Positions 48,299-55,931 of a stretch of DNA of 64,000 bases are shown here, in pieces (within the stretch, counting starts at the first letter, position 1; each line of letters starts with the position of its first letter). The stretch lies in assembly GCF_000620785.1 (NCBI RefSeq), contig NZ_JIAI01000020.1, forward strand, positions 35,249-99,248. The letters are read 5' to 3'. Both the position numbers and the translations under genes were made by a program. Origin of the DNA: Actinospineispora acaciae DSM 45401 (GTDB lineage Bacteria; Actinomycetota; Actinomycetes; Mycobacteriales; Pseudonocardiaceae). A model generated the notes under the pieces. It ran no database searches, was not told the origin of the DNA, and saw nothing but the letters and a program-made list of their open reading frames with translations.

Positions 48299-49552
48299 TT
48301 ACACCTTTGGGGAATCGCCCGGCACCAATTGGGCGGAGTTGTCGTCGAACGGTATCCGCCATCCGGTCGCTTGCGCCCAGGCGTCGGCCCGGGGCAGCGC
48401 GCTGTCGAACCACCGTTCCTTTGCCCGCCCGTAGTCGAAGCTGGCCCGGTCATCGGCGTGCTCGGCGGCCAGGCGGCGCTTCAGCTCCAGGTACTCCGTA
48501 CGGACCGACTCGTCCGCGCGCAGCCAGTCGCGGAAGAGCAGCGCGTACCGCCATCCGGGTGAGTCGACCGCCCGCAGGTGCAGGTTCACCGGCCGCCCCG
48601 GGTCGGCAGAGGTGAAGAGCCGCTTGCGCCACCGCTCGGGGTCCGGGTTGGACGGCGTGGGGTTGTCCGACCGCAGCCACGGCACCTCGACGAATCCGGC
48701 CGTGCGCAGCGCCGGGCCGAGCGTGTCGGCGACGTCTGCGACGTCCACGGAGGCCACCCCGAGCTGGATGTCCAGCACGTCCTTGGCCGGCAGCCCGGGC
48801 ACCGAGGTGGACCCGATGTGGTCCACCCGCGCGGTCACCTCGCCGACGGCGCGTTCGATCCGCGCGGCCAGCCGGGCGTACTGCTCCGGCCAGCGCTCGT
48901 CCGGCGCCACCAGCCGGACCGGCATCGGACCCCGGGGCCGGTCCAACCGGAGGTTCTCCTCGAACGGCACCAGCCGCTCCCGCCACAGCCGGTCGACGGC
49001 CTCGACCGCGGCGTCCGGAGACCCGGAGTTGTCCAGCCAGACGTCGGCGGCGGCCCGGCGGGCGTCGTCGTCGGCCTGCGAGGCGATCCGGGCGCGGGCG
49101 TCGCGGTCGCTCATCCCCCGGTTCGCGCGCAGCCGGCGCACCCGCTCCTCCACCGGTGCGCCCACCACGACGACCAGGTGGAAGCCCGGGCCGAGGCCGT
49201 TCTCCACCAGCAGCGGGATGTCCTGGACGACCACCGCGTCCGCCGGCGCGGCCGCCACCAGCTCGGCGGTCCTGCGGCCGACCAGCGGGTGGACGATGCC
49301 GTTCAGGCGGCGCCGGGCGTCCGGGTCCTCGAACACGATGGACGCGAGCGCGGGCCGGTCCAGCGCGCCGTCGGCGTCGAGCACCCGCTCACCGAACGCG
49401 GCGACCACCTCGGCGAGCCCAGGGCTGCCCGGCCGGACCACCTCGCGGGCGACCACGTCGGAGTCCACCAGCGTCGCGCCGAGCTCGACCAGCCGGCCGG
49501 CGACCGTCGACTTGCCCGCCCCGATCCCGCCGGTCAGGCCCACCCGCAACAT
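48299..49552 (-). CDS. coaE: dephospho-CoA kinase with C-terminal GrpB/UPF0157 domain
   Basis: The 417-residue protein has CoaE at residues 1-195 (P-loop GGIGAGKST, LVDSDVVAREVV, DIPLLVENGL, lid with RRLRANRGMSDRDARARIASQ) and a GrpB-type nucleotidyltransferase-like domain at about 215-390 (DHIGSTSVPGLPAKDVLDIQLGV, HLRAVDSPGWRYALLFRDWLRAD). It performs the last step of CoA synthesis. The fusion is known in actinobacteria, including mycobacteria. ATG 49552 has TAGCGT 7 nt upstream, suggesting a leaderless transcript. Confidence 0.93.
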   Translation of the reverse strand: MLRVGLTGGIGAGKSTVAGRLVELGATLVDSDVVAREVVRPGSPGLAEVVAAFGERVLDADGALDRPALASIVFEDPDARRRLNGIVHPLVGRRTAELVAAAPADAVVVQDIPLLVENGLGPGFHLVVVVGAPVEERVRRLRANRGMSDRDARARIASQADDDARRAAADVWLDNSGSPDAAVEAVDRLWRERLVPFEENLRLDRPRGPMPVRLVAPDERWPEQYARLAARIERAVGEVTARVDHIGSTSVPGLPAKDVLDIQLGVASVDVADVADTLGPALRTAGFVEVPWLRSDNPTPSNPDPERWRKRLFTSADPGRPVNLHLRAVDSPGWRYALLFRDWLRADESVRTEYLELKRRLAAEHADDRASFDYGRAKERWFDSALPRADAWAQATGWRIPFDDNSAQLVPGDSPKV

Positions 49553-49559
49553 GACGGGG

Positions 49560-49565
49560 ACGCTA
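49560..49565 (-). promoter_or_regulatory. -10 box TAGCGT of leaderless coaE
   Basis: TAGCGT on the minus strand ends 7 nt before ATG 49552, inside the 3' end of the upstream lipoprotein gene. Confidence 0.5.
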
Positions 49566-50204
49566 TCGTGAGGACCCCGGGCGCGGTGGCACCAGGTTGG
49601 GCAGCACCCGCTGCGCCAGGTCGATCATCACCTGACGGCCCAGCTCGGGGCGGACCACGCCGTCGCGCAACATCACGGTCACCGCCGAGCGGCCGCTGGC
49701 GACCATGAGCACCGACATGCCGCGCTCGGCGAACAGGAACGTCCGCGCGGTGCCGATGGTGAACTCCTCGACGGACACGGCGTCGGACCGCTCGGCGTTG
49801 GCGTTCGTGGTCAGCTGGGCGTCGGCGGCGGCGTCGGTGGTGTACGCGGTGAGGTTCAGCTTCACGCTCGGCGTGCTGTTGCGGGCGCCGGCGGGCTGGT
49901 AGAGGCAGGTCACCCGCTCCAGCTGGCCCACGGTGGGCGCCGGCTGGCCGATCACCGCCTGTTCCTTGACGCTGTCCACCGGCTGGCCGAGCAGCGCGGA
50001 CATGTTCGTCCCGGTGATCACGTCCGCGCAGTCGGCGGGTAACAGGGTGTCGCGCTGCCGGGCCGGCCCCGCGCCGGCTCCCGGCGTCGCGGAGAAGGTC
50101 GGCACCGGGTGGTCCAGGTCGCCCCGGTGGCCGCCACAACCACCGATCGCCCCACAGGCCAGCACGACCGACACCAACGCGACGACCTGGGACCGAGCAC
50201 GCAC
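49563..50204 (-). CDS. putative lipoprotein of unknown function
   Basis: The 213-residue protein has a signal peptide VVALVSVVLACGAIGGC with a plausible lipobox (AIGGC), then a secreted domain with two Cys (ADCADVITG, RVTCLYQPAG). Start GTG 50204 was chosen because TAACGT (50217-50212) stands 7 nt upstream; the longer frame adds Arg-rich residues unlike a signal peptide. DUF3558-like lipoproteins are similar in layout, but I cannot confirm the family. Confidence 0.75.
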   Translation of the reverse strand: MRARSQVVALVSVVLACGAIGGCGGHRGDLDHPVPTFSATPGAGAGPARQRDTLLPADCADVITGTNMSALLGQPVDSVKEQAVIGQPAPTVGQLERVTCLYQPAGARNSTPSVKLNLTAYTTDAAADAQLTTNANAERSDAVSVEEFTIGTARTFLFAERGMSVLMVASGRSAVTVMLRDGVVRPELGRQVMIDLAQRVLPNLVPPRPGSSR

Positions 50205-50211
50205 ATCGAGA

Positions 50212-50217
50212 ACGTTA
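50212..50217 (-). promoter_or_regulatory. -10 box TAACGT of leaderless lipoprotein gene
   Basis: TAACGT ends 7 nt before GTG 50204 on the minus strand and decides that start. Confidence 0.5.
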
Positions 50218-50294
50218 TCGGGGCGCCGACGGATCCACCGGCGCGGCACGCCCAAAGTCCCCCGGGCATGCGAATGTCTGAAATCACACGCGAA

Positions 50295-50335
50295 ACGGGC
50301 CGGTCACCCCTCGCGGTGAGGGATGACCGGCCCGT
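50295..50335 (-). terminator. rpsA terminator hairpin
   Basis: ACGGGCCGGTCA (50295-50306) and TGACCGGCCCGT (50324-50335) form a perfect 12-bp stem, extended by CCCTC/GAGGG inside. It lies 16 bp after the rpsA stop. Confidence 0.85.
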
Positions 50336-50351
50336 GTCGTCAGCGTGCGGC

Positions 50352-51815
50352 TCAGGCGCCGCCGGAGAGCTTCTCCCGCAGCGCGGCGAGCTGCTCGTCG
50401 CTGGCCAGCGTGCCGCCGTCGGACGAGCTCTCCGAGGAGTAGTTCGACGGGGCGGCCCCGCCCTCCTCGGTGGCGGCCTGGGCGTCGGCCTCGGCGGCCT
50501 TCTTGAGCTGCGCGATGTGCTGCTCGTAGCGGACGTGCGCCTCGGCGTACTGGCGCTCCCACTCCTCGCGCTGCTTGTCGTACCCCTCCTGCCACTCCTG
50601 GGTCTCCGGGTCGAAGCCCTCGGGGTAGATGTAGTTGCCCTCGTTGTCGTACTCGGCGGCCATGCCGTAGCGGGTCGGGTCGAACTCCGTCTCCGGGGTC
50701 ATGCCCTCGTTGGCCTGCTTGAGCGACAGCGAGATCCGCCGACGGTCCAGGTCGATGTCGATGACCTTGACCATGCAGTCGTCGCCGACCTGCACGACCT
50801 GCTCCGGGATCTCCACGTGGCGCTCGGCCAGCTCGGAGATGTGCACCAGGCCCTCGATGCCCTCCTCGACGCGGACGAACGCGCCGAACGGCACCAGCTT
50901 GGTGACCTTGCCCGGCACGATCTGGCCGATCGCGTGGGTGCGGGCGTAGAGCCGCCACGGGTCTTCCTGGGTGGCCTTCAGCGACAGCGAGACGCGCTCG
51001 CGGTCGAGGTCCACGTCGAGCACCTCGACGGTGACCTCCTGGCCCACCTCGACGACCTCGCTGGGGTGGTCGATGTGCTTCCAGGACAGCTCCGAGACGT
51101 GCACCAGGCCGTCCACGCCGCCGAGGTCGACGAACGCGCCGAAGTTGACCACCGAGGACACCACGCCCTTGCGGACCTGGCCCTTGGCGAGCTGGTTGAG
51201 GAACTCGCTGCGCACCTCGGACTGGGTCTGCTCCAGCCAGGCGCGGCGGGACAGGACCACGTTGTTGCGGTTCTTGTCCAGCTCGATGATCTTGGCTTCG
51301 ATCTTGCGGCCGACGTAGGGCTGCAGGTCGCGCACCCGGCGCATCTCCACCAGGGAGGCGGGCAGGAAGCCGCGCAGGCCGATGTCCAGGATCAGGCCGC
51401 CCTTGACGACCTCGATGACGGTGCCCTCGACCGGCTCGTCGGCCTCCTTGAGGGCCTCGATCGTGCCCCAGGCGCGCTCGTACTGGGCGCGCTTCTTGGA
51501 CAGGATCAGGCGGCCTTCCTTGTCCTCCTTCTGCAGGACAAGCGCCTCGACGAACTCCCCGACCTTGACCACTTCGGCCGGATCGACGTCGTGCTTGATG
51601 GACAGCTCCCTGGACGGGATGACGCCTTCGGTCTTGTAGCCGATATCGAGAAGAACCTCGTCACGGTCGACCTTGACGATGGTCCCCTCCACGATGTCTC
51701 CATCGTTGAAGTACTTGATCGTCTGGTCGATGGCGGCGAGGAAATCCTCCTCCGTCCCGACGTCGTTGACGGCGACCTGGGGTGTGGTCGGGACGGTGGT
51801 GGTGTCGGTGGACAT
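50352..51815 (-). CDS. rpsA: 30S ribosomal protein S1
   Basis: The 487-residue protein has four S1 RNA-binding domains, at about residues 36-105 (DGDIVEGTIVKVDRDEVLLDIGYKTEGVIPSRELS), 122-190, 208-277 (KGVVSSVVNFGAFVDLGGVDGLVHVSELSW) and 294-362 (GKVTKLVPFGAFVRVEEGIEGLVHISELA), followed by an acidic tail. This is the four-domain actinobacterial S1. ATG 51815 (MSTDTTTVPTTPQVAVND) is the normal actinobacterial start. Confidence 0.97.
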   Translation of the reverse strand: MSTDTTTVPTTPQVAVNDVGTEEDFLAAIDQTIKYFNDGDIVEGTIVKVDRDEVLLDIGYKTEGVIPSRELSIKHDVDPAEVVKVGEFVEALVLQKEDKEGRLILSKKRAQYERAWGTIEALKEADEPVEGTVIEVVKGGLILDIGLRGFLPASLVEMRRVRDLQPYVGRKIEAKIIELDKNRNNVVLSRRAWLEQTQSEVRSEFLNQLAKGQVRKGVVSSVVNFGAFVDLGGVDGLVHVSELSWKHIDHPSEVVEVGQEVTVEVLDVDLDRERVSLSLKATQEDPWRLYARTHAIGQIVPGKVTKLVPFGAFVRVEEGIEGLVHISELAERHVEIPEQVVQVGDDCMVKVIDIDLDRRRISLSLKQANEGMTPETEFDPTRYGMAAEYDNEGNYIYPEGFDPETQEWQEGYDKQREEWERQYAEAHVRYEQHIAQLKKAAEADAQAATEEGGAAPSNYSSESSSDGGTLASDEQLAALREKLSGGA

Positions 51816-52066
51816 GCGGTGGGTTGCTCCGGTATGGATAGATGTTGAGGCGGGCAGTTGTCGTGGCGTGCTGTTGTTGGCGCCGCACGGAGTGTGTCTG
51901 CGCGCCGCCAGCTCCTCCAACGCTGTGTTCTGCACCAACGCTGGCGAGCGACGTTGTATTTCACGCAGCACATAAACCGATGCGGTTCCATGCTACGCGT
52001 CACCCGATCGGGCGGGCAACGGCGCCCCCCGTGCGATCCGCGCGAGCGGCCGGCGAGGATGCGCCG

Positions 52067-52909
52067 ATGGACTCGGATGCTCGTTCCGCGGACGCTGTGC
52101 TGGGTGCGGTGGGCGTCGCCCGGCGGCCGGTGGACAGCGCCGAGTCGTCGGCCGCCAGCCGGCGCTGGTGGGACGCCGACGCCGACGACTACCAGGCCGA
52201 ACACGGCGCCTTCCTGGGCGACACGGACTTCGTGTGGTGCCCGGAGCGGCTGCGCGAGTCCGACGCCCAGCTGCTCGGCGACCCGGCCGGGCTGGCCGGC
52301 GCGCGGGTGCTGGAGGTGGGCTGCGGCGCGGCGGCCTGCGCGCGCTGGCTGGCGGCGAGAGGTGCCGCCGTGGTCGGGCTGGATCTGTCGGCGGGGATGC
52401 TGCGGCAGGCGAGGCTGGCTTCCGGGCGCAGCGGGGTGAGCGTGCCGCTGGTGCAGGCGGACGCGGAGCGGTTGCCGTTCGGGGACGGGCGGTTCGACCT
52501 GGCCTGCTCGGCGTTCGGCGCGGTGCCGTTCGTGGCCGACCCCGGCCGGGTGATGCGCGAGGTCGCGCGGGTGCTGCGGCCGGGCGGGCGCTGGGTGTTC
52601 GCGGTGAACCACCCGATGCGCTGGATGTTCTCCGACGACCCCGGCCCGGACGGGCTGACCGTCTCCCAGTCGTACTTCGACACCTCGCCCTACCTGGAGG
52701 TCGACGACCAGGGCCGGGCCACCTACGTGGAGCACCACCGCACGCTCGGCGACCGGATCCGGGACATCGTCTCCGCCGGGCTCGAGCTCTACGACCTGGT
52801 GGAGCCCGAGTGGCCGGAGGACCTCACCGAGCAGTGGGGCCAGTGGTCCCCGCTGCGCGGCGCGCTGTTCCCCGGCACGGCGATCTTCTGCTGCCGCAAG
52901 CCGGGCTAG
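52067..52909 (+). CDS. class I SAM-dependent methyltransferase
   Basis: The 280-residue methyltransferase has RRWWDADADDYQAEHGAFLGDTDFVWCPERLRE at the N-terminus, motif I ARVLEVGCGAAACARWLAARG, DLSAGMLRQA, and the post-motif RFDLACSAFGAVPFVADP. A GAGGA lies 7 bp before ATG 52067. Its substrate is unknown. The stop TAG falls in CTAG 52906-52909, the left target-site copy of the IS1182-type element. The 251 bp before it, up to rpsA, show no gene and should hold both promoters. Confidence 0.87.
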   Translation: MDSDARSADAVLGAVGVARRPVDSAESSAASRRWWDADADDYQAEHGAFLGDTDFVWCPERLRESDAQLLGDPAGLAGARVLEVGCGAAACARWLAARGAAVVGLDLSAGMLRQARLASGRSGVSVPLVQADAERLPFGDGRFDLACSAFGAVPFVADPGRVMREVARVLRPGGRWVFAVNHPMRWMFSDDPGPDGLTVSQSYFDTSPYLEVDDQGRATYVEHHRTLGDRIRDIVSAGLELYDLVEPEWPEDLTEQWGQWSPLRGALFPGTAIFCCRKPG

Positions 52910-54700
52910 GAGCCTGCTGAAAAGCTCGGGTGTCGGACCGCTAGTTGTTGTCGGGTCGCTGCGACGATGCCGGGGTGCAGGGTCGATGTGATCCGCAGCG
53001 CGAGCTGCTTGATGTCGAGTCCGTGGCCGGGCATCTGCTGCCCGAAGGCGGGATGTTCGCGTTCCTGGCCGAACACCGCCGGGAGTTGTTCCCCGACGAG
53101 TTGTTCGCCGACCTGTTCGCCACCGGACGGGGGCGCCCGTCGGTCCCGGTCGAGCAGGTCGCCTCGGTGCTGGTGCTGCAGACCCTGCATGGCCTGTCGG
53201 ACCGCGAAGCGGTCGAGGCACTCACGTTCGACCCGCGGTGGAAGGCCGCGTGCGGGCTCGCGGTCACCGACGCCGGGTTCCACCCCACCACCCTGACCTA
53301 CTGGCGGCGCCGCCTCGCGGCCTCGGACCGCCCGGGACGGATCTTCGAGGCCGTGCGGGCGGTCGTCACGCAGACCGGCGCCCTGGCCGGCAGGCATCGC
53401 CGCGCGTTGGACTCCACGATCCTCGACGACGCGGTGGCCACCCAGGACACGGTCACCCAGATCATCGCCGCGATCCGCCGGGTGGGCCGCGAGGTCCCTG
53501 GCGCCAGCGAGGTGATCACCGCTCACGCGCGCGCCCACGACTACGCCCAAGCTGGGAAGCCACGAATCACCTGGGACGACGAGACCGCCCGCGCAGAACT
53601 GGTCGACGCCCTCGTCTCGGACGCTCACCGGATCCTCGGTCATCTCCCCGAGCAGGAACTCGGCCCGCGAGCAGCCGAAGCGGTCGGACTACTCGCCTTG
53701 GTGGCCGGCCAGGACGTCGAACCGGCCGAGGATTCCGACGGGCGCGACGGGCGCTGGCGCATCGCCCGGCGCACCGCCTCGGACCGGGTCATCTCAGTCG
53801 TCGACCCCGACACCCGACATGCCCACAAGACCCGCAACCAGCGCCGCGACGGCTATAAGGCCCACCTGGTGGTCGAGCCCGACACCGGCATCATCACCGC
53901 CACCACGCTGACCCCGGCGGCCGGGCCGGAGAACTCCGACGCCGCGGTCGGTATCGATCTGCTCGCAGGCCCGCGGCGGTTCGAGGTGCTGGGCGACTCG
54001 GCCTATGGGAGCGGGGACATGCTCGCCGCGCTCGCCCAGGCCGGGCATCGGGCAGTGATCAAGCCTTGGCCGCTGCACTCGCCGGTTCCGGGCGGGTTCA
54101 CCGTCGACGACTTCACCGTTGACGAGATCGCAGGCGCCGTGACCTGCCCCCACGGCGTCACCGCCTCCATCAGCCCCACCCGCCAGGTCACCTTCGGAGC
54201 GCGCTGCCGCGGCTGCCCCCTGATCGCTCGCTGCACCACCTCCAAGACCGGCCGTATGCTGCGGCTACGCCCGCACGACGCGCTGCAACGCGCTCACCGC
54301 GCCGCCGCCCGAGACCCCGAATTCATCGAGGTCTACCGCCGCCACCGCCCCATGGTCGAACGCAGCATCGCCTGGCTCACCCGCGGCAACCGGCGCCTGC
54401 GGTTCCGCGGTGTCGCTCTCAACGACCTGTGGCTGGCTCACCGCGCCGCCGCGCTGAACCTGCGCCGACTGCTCGCCCTGGGCCTGCACCGCCGGTCCAC
54501 CGGCGCTTGGGCACTCGCATAACCCGCGCACAGCGCCCACCCAGCGCCAACCACTCTTGACCCGGCAAGATCAGCGGCGCAGGCTCCCCAGCGGACAGGG
54601 CGACCCTCAAGATGTCGCACCCACTGGTGCTGACCCAACCCAGCGGCACCAGACCACCATGAGGCGCCCTACCCCACAACCACCCTTGTTCAGCAGGCTC
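52910..54700 (+). mobile_element. complete IS1182-type insertion sequence, 1791 bp, CTAG target duplication
   Basis: The ends are inverted repeats GAGCCTGCTGAA (12 bp perfect, then AAAG/CAAG). Both flanks are CTAG (52906-52909, 54701-54704). It holds one transposase gene. The 178 bp after the transposase show nothing specific. Confidence 0.9.
52975..54522 (+). CDS. IS1182 family transposase
   Basis: The 515-residue DDE transposase starts QGRCDPQRELLDVESVAGHLLPEGGMFAFLAEHRRELFPDELFADLF, the family N-terminus, from GTG 52975; a TTG at 52945 is further upstream. Catalytic context includes RALDSTILDDAVATQDTVTQ (first Asp), FEVLGDSAYGSGDML (second Asp) and RPMVERSIAWLTRGNRRLRFRG (Glu). A CxxC-type motif occurs in CRGCPLIARC. 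The frame is intact, so the element may be active. Confidence 0.93.
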   Translation: MQGRCDPQRELLDVESVAGHLLPEGGMFAFLAEHRRELFPDELFADLFATGRGRPSVPVEQVASVLVLQTLHGLSDREAVEALTFDPRWKAACGLAVTDAGFHPTTLTYWRRRLAASDRPGRIFEAVRAVVTQTGALAGRHRRALDSTILDDAVATQDTVTQIIAAIRRVGREVPGASEVITAHARAHDYAQAGKPRITWDDETARAELVDALVSDAHRILGHLPEQELGPRAAEAVGLLALVAGQDVEPAEDSDGRDGRWRIARRTASDRVISVVDPDTRHAHKTRNQRRDGYKAHLVVEPDTGIITATTLTPAAGPENSDAAVGIDLLAGPRRFEVLGDSAYGSGDMLAALAQAGHRAVIKPWPLHSPVPGGFTVDDFTVDEIAGAVTCPHGVTASISPTRQVTFGARCRGCPLIARCTTSKTGRMLRLRPHDALQRAHRAAARDPEFIEVYRRHRPMVERSIAWLTRGNRRLRFRGVALNDLWLAHRAAALNLRRLLALGLHRRSTGAWALA

Positions 54701-55066
54701 CTAGCCCTTGTCGTTGACCACGAACTCGCGGCCTTCGGGGTCGGTGACCTTGATGAAGCTGCCCCACGGGTGGGTCTCCGGCTCGGTCACCGGTACGCCG
54801 GCGGCGGTCAGCCGGGCGTGCGTTTCGGCCAGGTCGGCGCAGCTGAAGCCGAGCGGGTACTGCTTGTCGGGCTCGCGGCCGAAGTCCGCGGCGCGTTCGA
54901 GCACCAGCGCGGTCTGCGCGTCCGGCGGGGTCACCTGCACCCACCGGGCACCGGGCCACATCTCCGCGTCGACGGTCTTGGCGAAGCCGAGCGTGTCGAC
55001 GAAGAACTCGGCCATCACATCCTGGTCGGCCACCGCCAGCGTGACGAACCCGATCTTGCTGATCAC
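54701..55066 (-). CDS. VOC superfamily (glyoxalase-like) protein
   Basis: The 121-residue protein has two beta-alpha-beta-beta-beta modules: MISKIGFVTLAVADQDVMAEFFVDTLGFAKTVDAEMWPGARWVQVTPP and LGFSCADLAETHARLTAAGVPVTEPETHPWGSFIKVTDPEGREFVV. The VOC fold includes glyoxalase I, bleomycin-binding proteins and dioxygenases. The GTG at 55066 overlaps the upstream gene's stop by 4 bp. Its own stop TAG is formed by the right CTAG of the IS1182-type insertion. Confidence 0.85.
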   Translation of the reverse strand: MISKIGFVTLAVADQDVMAEFFVDTLGFAKTVDAEMWPGARWVQVTPPDAQTALVLERAADFGREPDKQYPLGFSCADLAETHARLTAAGVPVTEPETHPWGSFIKVTDPEGREFVVNDKG

Positions 55067-55482
55067 TGTTGCGCTCCCTCGGCCGCCTGGCTCAGGCTGA
55101 ACCAGTTGCCGGAGTCGTCCCGGAACAGGGCCTCGGTGCCGTAGAACCGCTCGGTGGGCTCCTGGGTGAACGTCACTCCCCTGCTCACCAGCTCGTCGTA
55201 GGTCTTGCGGCAGTCGCCGGTGGCCAGCACGCCGGGGCCGATCGCGCCCTTGGCCACCAGCGCCCTGATCTGGTCGGCGGTCTCCGCGTCGTGGCCCATG
55301 GAGCAGTCCGCGAGGATGATCTTGAGGTCGGGCTGGTCCGGCGGGCTCACGGTCAGCCAGCGGATGTCGTCCCCGAGGGCGACGTCCTCGTTCAGGGTGA
55401 AGCCGAGCTTCTCGGTGTAGAACGCCTTGGCGGAGTCCTGGTCGAGCACGTAGATGCAGGCGTGGGACAGAGCTTTGATCAT
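55063..55482 (-). CDS. VOC superfamily (glyoxalase-like) protein
   Basis: The 139-residue VOC protein starts MIKALSHACIYVLDQDSAKAFYTEKLGFTLNEDVALGDDIRWLTVSPP and contains TYDELVSRGVTFTQEPTERFYGTEALFRDDSGNWFSL, with the His and Glu residues that normally hold the metal. It sits between an AraC regulator and another VOC gene with 4-bp overlaps on both sides, so the three are one unit. Confidence 0.87.
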   Translation of the reverse strand: MIKALSHACIYVLDQDSAKAFYTEKLGFTLNEDVALGDDIRWLTVSPPDQPDLKIILADCSMGHDAETADQIRALVAKGAIGPGVLATGDCRKTYDELVSRGVTFTQEPTERFYGTEALFRDDSGNWFSLSQAAEGAQQ

Positions 55483-55931
55483 GTGGCCACGCTATCCGCG
55501 CCGGCCGGGGCGACGCTTCTCCTCGATTGCTCGGTTCCGGCGACCGGGCGCGTCCAGGCCATCACGAAGCACCCCGGCACGCGCGGCTCCCCGGTGCGCC
55601 GGCGGAACTCCGACGGCGACATCCCGACCAGCTCACGGAACCGCGAGCTGAACGAGCCCAGGCTGCTGAACCCGACCAGCGCGCACACCTCGGTGACCGT
55701 GACGTCGGCGGCCCGGAGCAGGTCCTTGGCCCGCTCCACCCGCCGCCGGCTCAGGTAGCCGCCGGGCGTCTCGCCGTACACCTCCCGGAACAGCCGGGCG
55801 AAGTGGAACCGGGAGAACCCGGCCTCCCGCGCCATCGTGTCCAGGTCGAGCGGCTCGGCGTAGCGCCTGTCGATCAGGTCGCGGGCCAGCCGCACCCGGA
55901 TGAGCCCGGGCACCGGGTCAGTGCGCGGCAT
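55479..55931 (-). CDS. AraC family regulator (DNA-binding domain only)
   Basis: The 150-residue protein is essentially a bare AraC DNA-binding domain (residues about 10-108) with two HTHs: LDLDTMAREAGFSRFHFARLFREVYGETPGGYLSRRRVERAKDLL and VTEVCALVGFSSLGSFSSRFRELVGMSPSEFRRR. A short tail without a recognisable ligand domain follows. Its ATG lies 14 bp inside the end of polA. AraC-VOC pairs of this kind are common, the VOC protein acting with the regulator or as its target; that link is inference. Confidence 0.87.
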   Translation of the reverse strand: MPRTDPVPGLIRVRLARDLIDRRYAEPLDLDTMAREAGFSRFHFARLFREVYGETPGGYLSRRRVERAKDLLRAADVTVTEVCALVGFSSLGSFSSRFRELVGMSPSEFRRRTGEPRVPGCFVMAWTRPVAGTEQSRRSVAPAGADSVAT

